Shown here: positions 40,863 through 49,339 of the stretch, one piece after another
How positions within the stretch are numbered: the first letter of the stretch is position 1
Layout of the letters: each line of letters begins with the position of its first letter
Origin: CAITJF01 sp032654645
GTDB lineage: Bacteria; Pseudomonadota; Gammaproteobacteria; Burkholderiales; Gallionellaceae
Direction of reading: 5' to 3'
Assembly (NCBI GenBank): GCA_032654645.1
Contig: JAULAW010000010.1
Location: forward strand, 186,001-250,000
Length of the DNA stretch: 64,000 bases
The notes under the pieces: model-generated
Database searches by the model: none
What the model was told of the DNA's origin: nothing
What the model saw: only the letters and a program-made list of their open reading frames with translations
Made by a program: the position numbers and the translations under genes

Positions 40863-41092
40863 TTCTTATTCCTTAACGATTAAATTATTTTTTCACCCCT
40901 CCACCTTCAAGGGGGAGAATACACCCTCTCTCCAACTCTCTCCCAGGGAGAGAGAGCGATCGTTCCTTCCCCTGCAGGGGGAAGGTTAGGATGGGGGTGG
41001 GTTTGAGGGGATGGGGGTTATAGCTCCACACAAACAACCCATCCCCACCCTAACCCTCCCCTTGAAGGGGAGGGAATGACAAACAAACAACT
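40863..41092. repeat. repeat-filled gap with dispersed palindromic repeat copies 2 and 3
   Basis: Two related repeat units face each other. One (40965-41015) has a CCTGCAGG-centred palindrome followed by GGTTAGGATGGGGGTGGG. The other (41037-41074) holds the exact CCCTCCCCTTGAAGGGGAGG palindrome in the opposite orientation. The exact palindrome also occurs at 5482-5502. A GGGAGAGAGAG/CTCTCTCCC hairpin lies before them. Confidence 0.65.
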
Positions 41093-42019
41093 TCATATTA
41101 CTGAATCAAACTGGAACTTTTTCGCACCGTACCGTGTTGCAAATTCCGCCGCACTCATCGCAACGCCATCCAGCTCAAAGCTCACCACGCGCAGCACCCC
41201 GCTACCGCAAATCGCGTAAGCCTTGCCTTCCTTCACGTAGAAGGCCGGCATCGCTCCCGACGCGGCGCATCGGGTGACCAGCGTTTGCAAAATGCGCATG
41301 GGTTTGCCCATCAACCGTGTCGTTGCGCCCGGATAAGGCGGAGCCACGGCGCGCACCAGGTTATGGATGCTGCGCACATCCTGCAACCAATCAATAACGC
41401 CGTCTTCCGGCTTGCGCCCGCCGAAATACGCGCCTTTCGACAAATCCTGCGGAAGCGCATGCGCCCTGCCCATCAGCAAATCCGGAAGGCACGCGTCCAG
41501 CGCCATCTCCGCCGCCACGGTGACTTTTTGAAATACTTCCAGCGCAGTGTCGTTGGGCAGAATCGGCACCGCCTGCTGCGACACAATGTCGCCATTATCC
41601 GGCTTTTCCGTCATGTAATGCAGCGTCGCGCCGGTTGATGTCTCGCCCTTTATTATCGCCCAGTTTACCGGCACGCGGCCTCGATACTTGGGCAGCAGCG
41701 AGCCGTGCATGTTGAGCGCTCCAAGCTTTGGAATATCCAGCAACTCGCGCTTGAGCATCTCGCGGTAATAAAACGAAAAGAAGAAATCCGGTTGCAAGGC
41801 TCGAATCTGTCCCACCACATCCGGGGTATTCGGGTTGTCCGGCATGATTACCGGAATATCGTGCAGCGCGGCCAGTTCCGCCACGCTGGCAAACCAGATA
41901 TTTTCTTTAGGGTTGTCGCGGTGCGTCACCACCAGCGGCACTTTGACGCCGTGCGCGAGCAAGACAGACAGGCATCTGTATCCCACATTGTGGTAGGCAA
42001 AAACGACCGCGCTACTCAT
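41093..42019 (-). CDS. UDP-L-Ara4N formyltransferase (ArnA N-terminal domain type)
   Basis: A 308-residue stand-alone formyltransferase equivalent to the N-terminal half of ArnA. It transfers formyl from N10-formyltetrahydrofolate to UDP-4-amino-4-deoxy-arabinose. Catalytic features are LGALNMHGSLLPKYRGRVPV (Asn and His of the NxH site), NWAIIKGETSTGATLHYM and KPDNGDIVSQQ (Asp). The C-terminal OB-like domain begins near residue 205. Its start overlaps the end of arnC by 8 nt. Together with the decarboxylase gene it makes up a split ArnA. Confidence 0.92.
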   Translation of the reverse strand: MSSAVVFAYHNVGYRCLSVLLAHGVKVPLVVTHRDNPKENIWFASVAELAALHDIPVIMPDNPNTPDVVGQIRALQPDFFFSFYYREMLKRELLDIPKLGALNMHGSLLPKYRGRVPVNWAIIKGETSTGATLHYMTEKPDNGDIVSQQAVPILPNDTALEVFQKVTVAAEMALDACLPDLLMGRAHALPQDLSKGAYFGGRKPEDGVIDWLQDVRSIHNLVRAVAPPYPGATTRLMGKPMRILQTLVTRCAASGAMPAFYVKEGKAYAICGSGVLRVVSFELDGVAMSAAEFATRYGAKKFQFDSVI

Positions 42020-42953
42020 TACGTTTTTCCAGCACCGCCTCCACCAGATAGCGCGGACGATGGCGCACCTGCTGATAGATGCGCCCGATATATTCGCCGA
42101 GCAGCCCGATGCCGAACAGAGTGATGCCGATCAGGAAGAAGGCGATGGCGAACAGCGTAAACAGGCCTTCCGCCTCCGGGCCGACAATCAGGCGGCGCAC
42201 CAGCAGGAACACCACGAAGAAACCGGACAGCAGGGAAATCGCGATACCCAGCATGGAAAACATCTGCAACGGCACCAGCGAAAATCCGGTCATCAGGTCG
42301 AAGTTGAGGCGGATCAGGCTGTACAGCGAATACTTCGATTCCCCCAACGCGCGCTCCTCGTGCCCCACCACCACCTCGGCGGGATTGCGCGCAAAGGTAT
42401 AGGCCAGCGCCGGGATGAAGGTGCTGACCTCCTTGCAACTGTTGACCGCATCGACGATGTGGCGGTCGTAGGCGCGGAACATGCAACCCTGGTCGGTCAT
42501 CTTGATGCGCGTGATGCGCTCGCGCAGCCCGTTCATGGCGCGCGAAGCGACATGCCGCCACCAACTGTCGTTGCGCTGCCTGCGGATCGAACCGACGTAA
42601 TCGTAACCCTCGTCCATTTTCGCCAGCAGCAGGCCGATGTCCTCGGGCGGGTTCTGCAGGTCGGCATCCAATGTGACCACGCGCCGCCCGCGCGATTGTT
42701 CGAACCCGGCCATGATCGCCATGTGCTGGCCGAAATTGCCGTTGAACAAGATCACCCGCGTCACATCAGGGCGCGCCTGGAACTGTTCGCGCAGGATCGC
42801 GGCAGAACGGTCGCGGCTTCCATCGTTGATGAACACGATCTCATACGCAATGCCGAGCTTGTCCAGCGCCGGATACAGCCGGTCGAACAGCGCCTGCAAG
42901 CCTTGTTCTTCGTTATAGACGGGAATGACGACGGAAAGTTGGATGGTGCTCAT
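42012..42953 (-). CDS. arnC: ArnC-type undecaprenyl-phosphate 4-deoxy-4-formamido-L-arabinose transferase
   Basis: A 313-residue membrane GT2 glycosyltransferase. It has the nucleotide-sugar site SVVIPVYNEEQGLQALFDRL, FINDGSRDRSA, the metal-binding VVTLDADLQNPPED, and two C-terminal transmembrane helices (MLGIAISLLSGFFVVFLLVRR and FLIGITLFGIGLLGEYIGRIY). It loads the formylated sugar onto undecaprenyl phosphate. It is the first gene of the leftward arn group. The aminotransferase arnB and the final transferase arnT are not in the window. A dolichol-phosphate-mannose-synthase-like role is less likely given the neighbours. Confidence 0.9.
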   Translation of the reverse strand: MSTIQLSVVIPVYNEEQGLQALFDRLYPALDKLGIAYEIVFINDGSRDRSAAILREQFQARPDVTRVILFNGNFGQHMAIMAGFEQSRGRRVVTLDADLQNPPEDIGLLLAKMDEGYDYVGSIRRQRNDSWWRHVASRAMNGLRERITRIKMTDQGCMFRAYDRHIVDAVNSCKEVSTFIPALAYTFARNPAEVVVGHEERALGESKYSLYSLIRLNFDLMTGFSLVPLQMFSMLGIAISLLSGFFVVFLLVRRLIVGPEAEGLFTLFAIAFFLIGITLFGIGLLGEYIGRIYQQVRHRPRYLVEAVLEKRNE

Positions 42954-43016
42954 GGGGCGGCATTCTACCGCAGAGAGCTGGGTTAGCGGAATTGGTAATG
43001 TATCCGTGGGCTGGAG

Positions 43017-43331
43017 GTGAGCTCGGATGATGCGGCGTGGCTTAGGTCAAGAAGCACTGCGTTTGTGGAATCTGCGGCTTTAACAAAAACTGTTCATGGT
43101 TTCTGGCATAAAAAACTGCGCCAGTTTTTACTCGAGGATAGGTGCGGTTTTTGTGATGCCGATATATTGGAAGCACAACTGGCTCATGCCAAGAAAGATG
43201 AGATGCAAGCGGCCTATGACCGGGCACAATTTCTGGATGAGCGTCATGGGCTACTACAGCGCTGGGCAGATTGTCTGGACAAGCTCAAGATCGGCGCGGT
43301 CGTGATACCGCTGCCGATTAAAGCCGCTTGA
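43017..43331 (+). pseudogene. C-terminal relic of a P4-type tyrosine integrase
   Basis: The last part of this 104-codon frame, ADILEAQLAHAKKDEMQAAY, DRAQFLDERHGLLQRW and ADCLDKL, matches the end of P4/DUF4102-type integrases (D-IE-QLAH...RAAYNRAEYLEERRxMMQxWADYLD). The tyrosine appears to be in the QAAYDRAQF segment. Upstream of HGFW the similarity fades and the catalytic core is missing, so the gene is dead. It sits about 1 kb from tRNA-Leu, a type of gene this family often targets. Confidence 0.6.
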
Positions 43332-43399
43332 CATGGATAGCATTGGGTTGTAATGTATCTACATTGACGTTTATACGTTTATATACTGGAGGTGGCGCA

Positions 43400-43645
43400 A
43401 TGAATCTGCATATCGCCCGATGGGGCAACAGTTTGGCCGTTCGCATTCCTGCCGAGTACGTCAAGGCCGTAGGCATCAAGGAAGGCGACAGCGTGAATGC
43501 GACCTTGACTGCTGATGGCGGAATTTCCATCCGCCCGGTCAAGTGGGATAGGATGAAATTCATCAAGACGATTTCGGCGAACCGCGATGCATTGCCGATG
43601 ACGGAACCCGTGGTTGAGCGTATGAGACGCGAGGCGCGCTACTGA
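43400..43645 (+). CDS. vapB: AbrB/MazE-type antitoxin (VapB)
   Basis: An 81-residue antitoxin with a swapped-hairpin AbrB DNA-binding domain: MNLHIARWGNSLAVRIPAEY followed by VKAVGIKEGDSVNATL. The C-terminal half (MTEPVVERMRREARY) would wrap the toxin. Start ATG 43400 follows TGGAGGTGG. The stop overlaps the toxin start by 1 nt (TGATG). It should neutralise the PIN toxin and repress the shared promoter, presumably in the AT-rich stretch at 43345-43388. Confidence 0.9.
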   Translation: MNLHIARWGNSLAVRIPAEYVKAVGIKEGDSVNATLTADGGISIRPVKWDRMKFIKTISANRDALPMTEPVVERMRREARY

Positions 43646-44067
43646 TGATCTATGTTGATACCAGTGTGCTGGTTGCTATGTGTGTGCGCGAGACTGGAAG
43701 CCGGGCGGTTGATCGGTGGTATTCGGCCTGTACGGATGATCTGGTTTCGTCCGCATGGTGCGTGACCGAATTTGCCAGCGCACTTAGTATCAAGCAGCGC
43801 ACGGGTGAACTTGACGAAGCTGCTGCACTGGTTGCCTGGCAGCAGTTCGAGCGCCTTTGCGCCAACGATTTGCAGCTTTTGACGATTGAGCCTGCAACGT
43901 ACCACAACGCGGCCATACTCGCGCTGGACGCCAGCTCAAATTTGCGAGCCGGGGACGCATTGCATCTTGCTGCTGCTCATGACTCTAAGGCCGTAAGCAT
44001 GGCAACGCTGGATACCACGCTTGCAAAGAGCGCAAGGCGGAATGGGATGGAGGTAATCAAGTTTTGA
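43645..44067 (+). CDS. vapC: PIN-domain ribonuclease toxin (VapC)
   Basis: A 140-residue PIN-domain endoribonuclease. Acidic active-site residues are in MIYVDTSVLVAMCVRE (Asp5), SSAWCVTEFASAL (Glu), LRAGDALHLAAA (Asp) and SMATLDTTLAKSA (Asp). This is the complete quartet, so the toxin looks active. It overlaps the antitoxin and is followed by a terminator-like hairpin. VapC toxins commonly cut tRNA or rRNA; the target here is unknown. The adjoining integrase relic and tRNA suggest it came with a small island. Confidence 0.92.
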   Translation: MIYVDTSVLVAMCVRETGSRAVDRWYSACTDDLVSSAWCVTEFASALSIKQRTGELDEAAALVAWQQFERLCANDLQLLTIEPATYHNAAILALDASSNLRAGDALHLAAAHDSKAVSMATLDTTLAKSARRNGMEVIKF

Positions 44068-44206
44068 AGCGCGGAATACACAACCCCCAGCACCCCGGAC
44101 TAACCCTGCGCAACGAATCAAGGCCGCGCCTTTGCACGTTCAACCCCGCGCCGATGACCGTGGAATACGCAACTATGCTGTAAACCTCCCTCTTGCATAG
44201 AATTGT

Positions 44207-44227
44207 GCGGCTAAAGCCGCTTGTTTA
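44207..44227 (+). terminator. hairpin after vapBC
   Basis: A GCGGCT-AA-AGCCGC palindrome followed by TTGTTTA, 140 bp after vapC on the same strand. It also lies between vapC and the convergent tRNA gene, so it may serve the plus-strand transcript only. Confidence 0.55.
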
Positions 44228-44270
44228 TTGGATTTGAGTAGTGATTGCTGAGGAATGCTAAAAAATATGA

Positions 44271-44357
44271 TGGTGCCCAGAAGAGGACTCGAACCTCCAC
44301 AGTGTTGCCACCGCTAGGACCTGAACCTAGTGCGTCTACCAATTCCGCCATCTGGGC
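44271..44357 (-). tRNA. tRNA-Leu (anticodon CAG)
   Basis: The minus strand folds as an 87-nt class II tRNA with encoded CCA. The acceptor stem is GCCCAGA paired with TCTGGGC, the D-arm contains GGTAGACGCA, and the anticodon loop TTCAGGT is closed by CTAGG/CCTAG. A long variable arm (GCGGTGGCAACACTGT) and the T-arm GGAGGTTCGAGTCCTCT follow. The anticodon CAG reads CUG. The long variable arm and the D-loop confirm leucine identity. Confidence 0.97.
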
Positions 44358-44374
44358 ATTGCTTGAGAGCGCGC

Positions 44375-44403
44375 AATTTAATCGTTATAGAATTTTGTGT
44401 CAA
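44375..44403 (-). promoter_or_regulatory. promoter of tRNA-Leu
   Basis: On the minus strand a perfect -35 TTGACA is followed by 17 bp and TAAATT (-10). A GCGCGC discriminator comes next, the GC-rich type found at stringently controlled stable-RNA promoters. The predicted start is about 10 nt upstream of the tRNA 5' end. Confidence 0.75.
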
Positions 44404-44440
44404 TGAAAAACAAGAAAAACAAGAAGAAAACAAGAAAATA

Positions 44441-44635
44441 CCGTGCTTATCCGGTTAGCTCCCAAAGCACCCTGAATCTAATTGATACTAAGCAGAGTGT
44501 CTAAATGAGGCGCTACGCGAATTTTTCGCTCAGACCATAGTTCCACCATGTCCGTAAAAAGGCCTTGGCTAATGCCGTTTAATAAACTGCGCTGTGGCTT
44601 TTGGTTGCCCTTGGGAGCTAACCGGATAAGCACGG
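44441..44635. mobile_element. 195-bp MITE with perfect 25-bp inverted repeats and 6-bp target duplication
   Basis: The left end (44441-44465, starting CCGTGCTTATCCGGTTAGCT) and right end (44611-44635) are exact reverse complements over 25 bp. AAAATA immediately flanks both sides (44435-44440 and 44636-44641), as expected of a target-site duplication. The interior has no transposase but holds a protein-like stretch on the minus strand (SLLNGISQGLFTDMVELW). It appears to be a non-autonomous element. Confidence 0.8.
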
Positions 44636-44758
44636 AAAATACATTCAGGTGCTTGCCATCTTTCTTGAACGCGGGCGCGGCGGCATGAGCGCCCTTCACT
44701 CAATAGCGGTGCATCCTGCAATTGCTAAAGGAGCATGATGCGCCGCTATTCGACCACC

Positions 44759-45366
44759 TCACAAATAGCCTTCTTGCTCACCCTTCTCGCCATGTTCGGC
44801 CATCCATGATGCCAATTCGGCGAGGGATGCTGGCAGAGCGCTGGCGTCAGTCTCCAGGGTTGCCAGAAGCTGGCGGTCATGCCCGTTGAGCGGCTTGCTG
44901 GCGGTCAATGCGGCGAGAGCTTGCCGACCGAGGAGCCGGCGGCAATCTGTGCGGCGAAGAAGCCAAGCTCGCCATCCTGTTCGGTGCTGAAGTTCAGCAG
45001 GCTGGAGAGCGCCGACAACACCATGCGTCCGGCGGTGGAAAGCTGATAGATGTGCCGCTCGGCATCCCACAACAGCAACTCGTGCTCGCGCAAGCGATTG
45101 AGGACGGTGCTGAACTTGGGCTGGGTGATAAAGGAAAAATGCGAATTCAGTTCCTGCGGAGACCATTCCGGGGCTTCCGCGCGCTGGCCGATTTCGCGCA
45201 GCACCATCAGGCGCACCAGCACTTCCTCATTGCCGCCCCGAAACATGGCGATGAGCGCGTCGATGTAAGAGCGCGCGTTGAGCAAGGGGAAGAGTTGCGG
45301 AACATCGTGGGGCTCGATACCCGGCACGAAAAATTCAGTCAGCGAATTATCGTCGCGTTCGGGCAC
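44759..45366 (-). pseudogene. frameshifted kleisin-like (MukF/MksF/JetA-type) winged-helix gene, truncated
   Basis: From GTG 45366, 4 nt after prfB, the frame encodes 153 residues. They include RSYIDALIAMFRGGNEEVLV, ITQPKFSTVLNRLREHELLL, AERHIYQLSTAGRMVLSALS and SLLNFSTEQDGELGFFAAQI. The run of winged helices followed by a helix with this pattern resembles the N-terminus of MukF-like kleisins. The frame hits TGA at 44905-44907, but a +1 shift around 44905-44925 continues into ALTASKPLNGHDRQLLATLE and ends at 44759. Known kleisins are at least twice as long, so the gene is both frameshifted and cut. The family call is tentative. Confidence 0.5.
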
Positions 45367-45369
45367 GCT

Positions 45370-46474
45370 CTACACGCCTTGCTTCAAACTCGCCGATATG
45401 AAATCGTCCAGATCGCCGTCCAGCACGCTTTGCGTGTTGCCGACATCCACGTTGGTGCGCAGGTCTTTGATGCGCGATTGGTCGAGCACGTAAGAGCGTA
45501 TCTGGTGGCCCCAGCCGATGTCGGTTTTGGAATCTTCCAGCTTTTGCTGTTCGGCCTGGCGCTTGCGCAGTTCGTGTTCGTACAAGCGCGATTTCAGCAT
45601 CGCCATGGCCTCGGCACGGTTGCGGTGCTGCGAGCGGTCGCTCTGGCATTGCACCACGATGTTGGTGGGGAGGTGGGTGATGCGCACCGCCGAGTCGGTC
45701 TTGTTGATGTGCTGGCCGCCCGCGCCGCTGGCACGGTAGGTGTCCACGCGCAAGTCAGCCGGGTTGATGTCAACCTCGATGGAGTCGTCCACTTCGGGAT
45801 AGACGAACAGGCTGGCAAACGAGGTGTGGCGGCGGTTGCCGGAATCGAACGGCGATTTGCGCACGAGGCGGTGTACGCCGGTTTCGGTGCGCAGGTGGCC
45901 GTAGGCATAGTCGCCGGAGACCTTGAGTGAAGCGCTCTTGATGCCCGCGACTTCACCGTCGGATTGTTCCAGCACTTCGACGCCGAAGCCTTTGCGTTCG
46001 CAGTAGCGCAGATACATGCGCAGCAGCATCGAGCCCCAATCTTGCGCTTCAGTGCCGCCCGATCCGGCCTGAATGTCAATGAAGCAGTTGTTGGCGTCCA
46101 TCGGGTGCGAAAACATGCGGCGAAATTCCATGCCCGCCACCAACTTTTCCATTTTTTGCACGTCTTCCGCGACGCTGTTGAGGGTGGCGTCGTCGTTTTC
46201 CGCTTGCGCCATTTCAAACAGCTCGGCGGCGTCAGCGAGATTTTGATCGAGTTGGCTGAGGGTGAGGACGATGCCTTCCAGCATCTTGCGCTCGCGCCCC
46301 AAGTCTTGTGCGCGTTTGGCATCCTGCCAGATGGCGGGATCTTCGGCGAGTTGGGTGACTTCGGTCAGGCGTTCCTTCTTGGCATCAAAGTCAAAGATAC
46401 CTCCGTAATTCGGTGCTGCGCGTGCGCAAATCCTTTAACTGGTTTGCGATGGCGTTGAGTTGTTCGGCTTCCAT
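45370..46474 (-). CDS. prfB: peptide chain release factor 2, made by programmed +1 frameshift
   Basis: RF2 ends translation at UGA and UAA. The first 27 codons (MEAEQLNAIANQLKDLRTRS and on to RRYL) end at an in-frame TGA (46391-46393). The canonical shift site is present: a GGAGG Shine-Dalgarno-like element, then TAT CTT TGA C. A +1 shift at CTT leads into DFDAKKERLTEV and gives 367 residues, the normal RF2 length. The second frame has the SPF stop-codon recognition motif (RKSPFDSGNRR) and the catalytic GGQ (ASGAGGQHINKTDS). RF2 thus regulates its own synthesis. Confidence 0.96.
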
Positions 46475-46718
46475 AATTCTGTCCTGAGTGTGTCGAAGGG
46501 AGTTTGTCGCTAATTTCAATGGGGGGTGATTATACCTGTACTGAGCCTCACGATCCCTTGATAAACTCAGGGCAGGCGTCAGGCTCCTCAAATGAATGCG
46601 CCCCACCAAAACCGGGGGCGGGGCAATAATCCATCATCCAGCATGCACTGTCTTTTTGAGGGGGGAGCGTTTTACGGTATCATTGCGTTCTACGAAAAAC
46701 ATTTGTCCGGGCACCCGC
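46475..46718. other. divergent promoter region prfB / pyrG
   Basis: A 244-bp gap with no gene. An in-frame extension of pyrG by 41 codons (from 46596) lacks homology. No strong promoter pair was recognised. Confidence 0.4.
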
Positions 46719-48389
46719 ATGACCAAGTACATATTTATTACCGGCGGGGTGGTGTCCTCATTGGGCAAGGGAATTGCAGCCGCCTCCCTGGCAGCGATTC
46801 TTGAGTCGCGCGGCCTCAATGTAACACTGCTCAAGCTTGATCCTTACATCAACGTTGACCCCGGCACCATGAGCCCGTTTCAGCACGGTGAAGTGTTCGT
46901 GACTGAAGACGGCGCGGAAACCGATCTGGATCTCGGCCACTATGAGCGTTTCGTCTCGGCCAAGATGCGCAAGGCCAATAATTTCACCACCGGGCAGATT
47001 TACGATAGCGTTATCCGCAAAGAACGCCGCGGCGAATACCTCGGCAAGACGGTGCAGGTGATTCCGCATATCACCAACGAAATTCAGGCCTTCATCGAGC
47101 GCGGCGCGGCTGCTTCATACGATGGCAAGGCCGATGTGGCCATTGTTGAAATCGGCGGCACGGTAGGCGACATTGAGTCGTTGCCTTTCCTTGAAGCCGC
47201 CCGCCAGATGGGGCTGCGTCGTGGCCGTGGCGATACGGCATACATCCATTTGACGTTGGTACCCTATATTGCCAGCGCGGGTGAACTGAAAACCAAACCG
47301 ACACAACATAGTGTGCAGAAGCTGCGCGAGATCGGTATTTTCCCCACTGCACTATTGTGCCGCGCGGATCGCCCGATCCCCGATGATGAGCGCGCCAAGA
47401 TTTCGCTGTTCGCCAACGTGCGCGAAGAAGCTGTGATCTCGATGTGGGATGTTGACAGTATTTACAAGGTTCCGCAGATGCTGAACAAACAGGGGTTGGA
47501 TCGTATCGTCTGCGAGGAATTGGGATTGCATCTTCCGGCTGCCGATCTTTCAGTCTGGGGCAAGCTGGTGGATGCGCTGGAGCATCCGCAGCATGAAGTT
47601 ACCATCGGCATGGTCGGCAAATATGTTGACCTGACCGAATCCTACAAGTCGCTGATCGAAGCATTGCGCCATGCGGGCATCCATACCTCGACGCGCGTCA
47701 ACATCGAATACCTGGATTCCGAAACGGTAGAAAACAGCGGAGTGAGCGCCCTGAAGTGCCTGGATGCAGTGCTGGTGCCGGGCGGTTTCGGCGTGCGCGG
47801 CACCGAGGGCAAGATCGCGGCAATTCGTTACGCCCGCGAGAACAAAATACCCTACCTTGGCATCTGTCTCGGTATGCAGCTCGCAGTGATTGAATATGCA
47901 CGCGATGTGGCGGGCATGGCGGATGCAAACAGCACCGAGTTCAACCTTGAAACCGAGCATCCGGTCGTGGCGCTTATCACCGAATGGCTGGACCGCGACG
48001 GCAAGGTTGAAACCCGCAGTGCGGATTCCGATCTTGGTGGCACCATGCGCCTGGGCGCACAGCGCTGTCCGATCAAGCCCGGCACCCTGGCAGCGCGCAT
48101 CTATGGTGCGGAAGTCAACGAGCGCCACCGCCACCGTTATGAAGTTAACAACCATTATGTGCCGGCGCTTGAAAAGAATGGGCTGGTGATCGCTGCGCGT
48201 ACGCCGAGTGAATCATTGCCGGAAATCATGGAATTGCCGCAAACGATGCATCCGTGGTTTGTCGGCGTGCAATTCCATCCGGAGTTCACTTCTACGCCAC
48301 GTGACGGGCATCCGTTGTTCAAGTCCTTTGTCGAGGCGGCGGTACAGCACAGGCAGAGCGTGCAAGCCAAGCAGAAGGTAACGGCATGA
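46719..48389 (+). CDS. pyrG: CTP synthase
   Basis: Makes CTP from UTP, ATP and glutamine. The 556-residue protein starts with the synthetase domain (MTKYIFITGGVVSSLGKGIA, P-loop-like). Further motifs are KLDPYINVDPGTMSPFQHGE and VIPHITNEIQ. The C-terminal glutamine amidotransferase has the nucleophile Cys in YLGICLGMQLAVIEY and the His/Glu pair in VQFHPEFTS. ATG 46719 is chosen because MTKYIF is the family start. It opens the pyrG-kdsA-eno-ftsB group typical of beta- and gammaproteobacteria. It is followed by kdsA after 91 bp. Confidence 0.98.
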   Translation: MTKYIFITGGVVSSLGKGIAAASLAAILESRGLNVTLLKLDPYINVDPGTMSPFQHGEVFVTEDGAETDLDLGHYERFVSAKMRKANNFTTGQIYDSVIRKERRGEYLGKTVQVIPHITNEIQAFIERGAAASYDGKADVAIVEIGGTVGDIESLPFLEAARQMGLRRGRGDTAYIHLTLVPYIASAGELKTKPTQHSVQKLREIGIFPTALLCRADRPIPDDERAKISLFANVREEAVISMWDVDSIYKVPQMLNKQGLDRIVCEELGLHLPAADLSVWGKLVDALEHPQHEVTIGMVGKYVDLTESYKSLIEALRHAGIHTSTRVNIEYLDSETVENSGVSALKCLDAVLVPGGFGVRGTEGKIAAIRYARENKIPYLGICLGMQLAVIEYARDVAGMADANSTEFNLETEHPVVALITEWLDRDGKVETRSADSDLGGTMRLGAQRCPIKPGTLAARIYGAEVNERHRHRYEVNNHYVPALEKNGLVIAARTPSESLPEIMELPQTMHPWFVGVQFHPEFTSTPRDGHPLFKSFVEAAVQHRQSVQAKQKVTA

Positions 48390-48480
48390 ACCCGGTGTGT
48401 GGAGCGTCGGGATATGCAATTCCGCCAGGCACAGGAACTGCCATGATTGGCGCTCTGTGTCGAAAGATTGAGGTGGCTGC

Positions 48481-49332
48481 TTGAAACTGTGTGGCTTTGA
48501 AGCCGGGTTGAATCACCCTATGTTTCTGATTGCCGGGCCATGCGTGATCGAGTCCGGGCAGATGGCGCTGGATACGGCGGGGCAGTTGAAAGAGATTTGC
48601 CAGCAGCTTGGCATCCCGTTTATTTTCAAATCATCTTACGATAAGGCCAATCGCAGCTCCGGAAAATCCTTTCGCGGAATGGGCCTGGAGGCAGGGCTTA
48701 AAATTCTGGCTGAAGTCAAAAATCAAATTGGCGTGCCGGTGCTGACTGATGTACATTCGATAGAAGAAATTGCGCCGGTGGCCGCTGTAGTGGATGTGCT
48801 GCAAACTCCCGCCTTCCTGTGCCGCCAGACTGATTTTATTCATGCGGTGGCCAGGTCAGGGCGTCCGGTGAACATCAAGAAAGGACAATTCCTGTCCCCG
48901 TGGGACATGCAGAATGTAGTGGGAAAAGCGCGCGAAGCCAGCGGCCAGGACAACATCATGGTGTGCGAGCGCGGCGCGTCGTTTGGTTACAACAATCTGG
49001 TATCTGACATGCGCTCGCTGGCCGTGATGCGCAATACCGGCTGCCCGGTGGTGTTCGACGCCACGCACTCGGTGCAGTTGCCGGGAGGGCAGGGCACCAG
49101 CTCCGGCGGGCAGCGTGAATTTGTGCCGGTGCTGGCGCGCGCGGCCGTGGCGGCGGGCATTTCCGGCCTGTTCATGGAAACGCATCCGAATCCGTCACAG
49201 GCATTGTCGGACGGGCCGAACGCCTTTCCTCTGGGACATTTGAAGGCGCTGCTGCAGACATTGAAAGTGCTGGATGCAACGGTGAAGCAGCAAGGGTTGA
49301 TCGAAGAAAATTTAGATTTGCGTAGTGTTTGA
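48481..49332 (+). CDS. kdsA: 3-deoxy-8-phosphooctulonate (KDO-8-P) synthase
   Basis: Condenses arabinose-5-phosphate and PEP to KDO-8-P for the lipopolysaccharide core. The 283-residue enzyme has MFLIAGPCVIESGQMALDT, FKSSYDKANRSSGKSFRG, VLTDVHSIEEIAPVA and FMETHPNPSQALSDGPNAFP. The start appears to be TTG 48481 (LKLCGFEAGLNHP), preceded by GAGGTGGC; no ATG lies near the family N-terminus. TTG starts are weak, so expression may be low or coupled to pyrG. It is the second gene of the pyrG group. Confidence 0.95.
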   Translation: MKLCGFEAGLNHPMFLIAGPCVIESGQMALDTAGQLKEICQQLGIPFIFKSSYDKANRSSGKSFRGMGLEAGLKILAEVKNQIGVPVLTDVHSIEEIAPVAAVVDVLQTPAFLCRQTDFIHAVARSGRPVNIKKGQFLSPWDMQNVVGKAREASGQDNIMVCERGASFGYNNLVSDMRSLAVMRNTGCPVVFDATHSVQLPGGQGTSSGGQREFVPVLARAAVAAGISGLFMETHPNPSQALSDGPNAFPLGHLKALLQTLKVLDATVKQQGLIEENLDLRSV

Positions 49333-49339
49333 GAGAATT

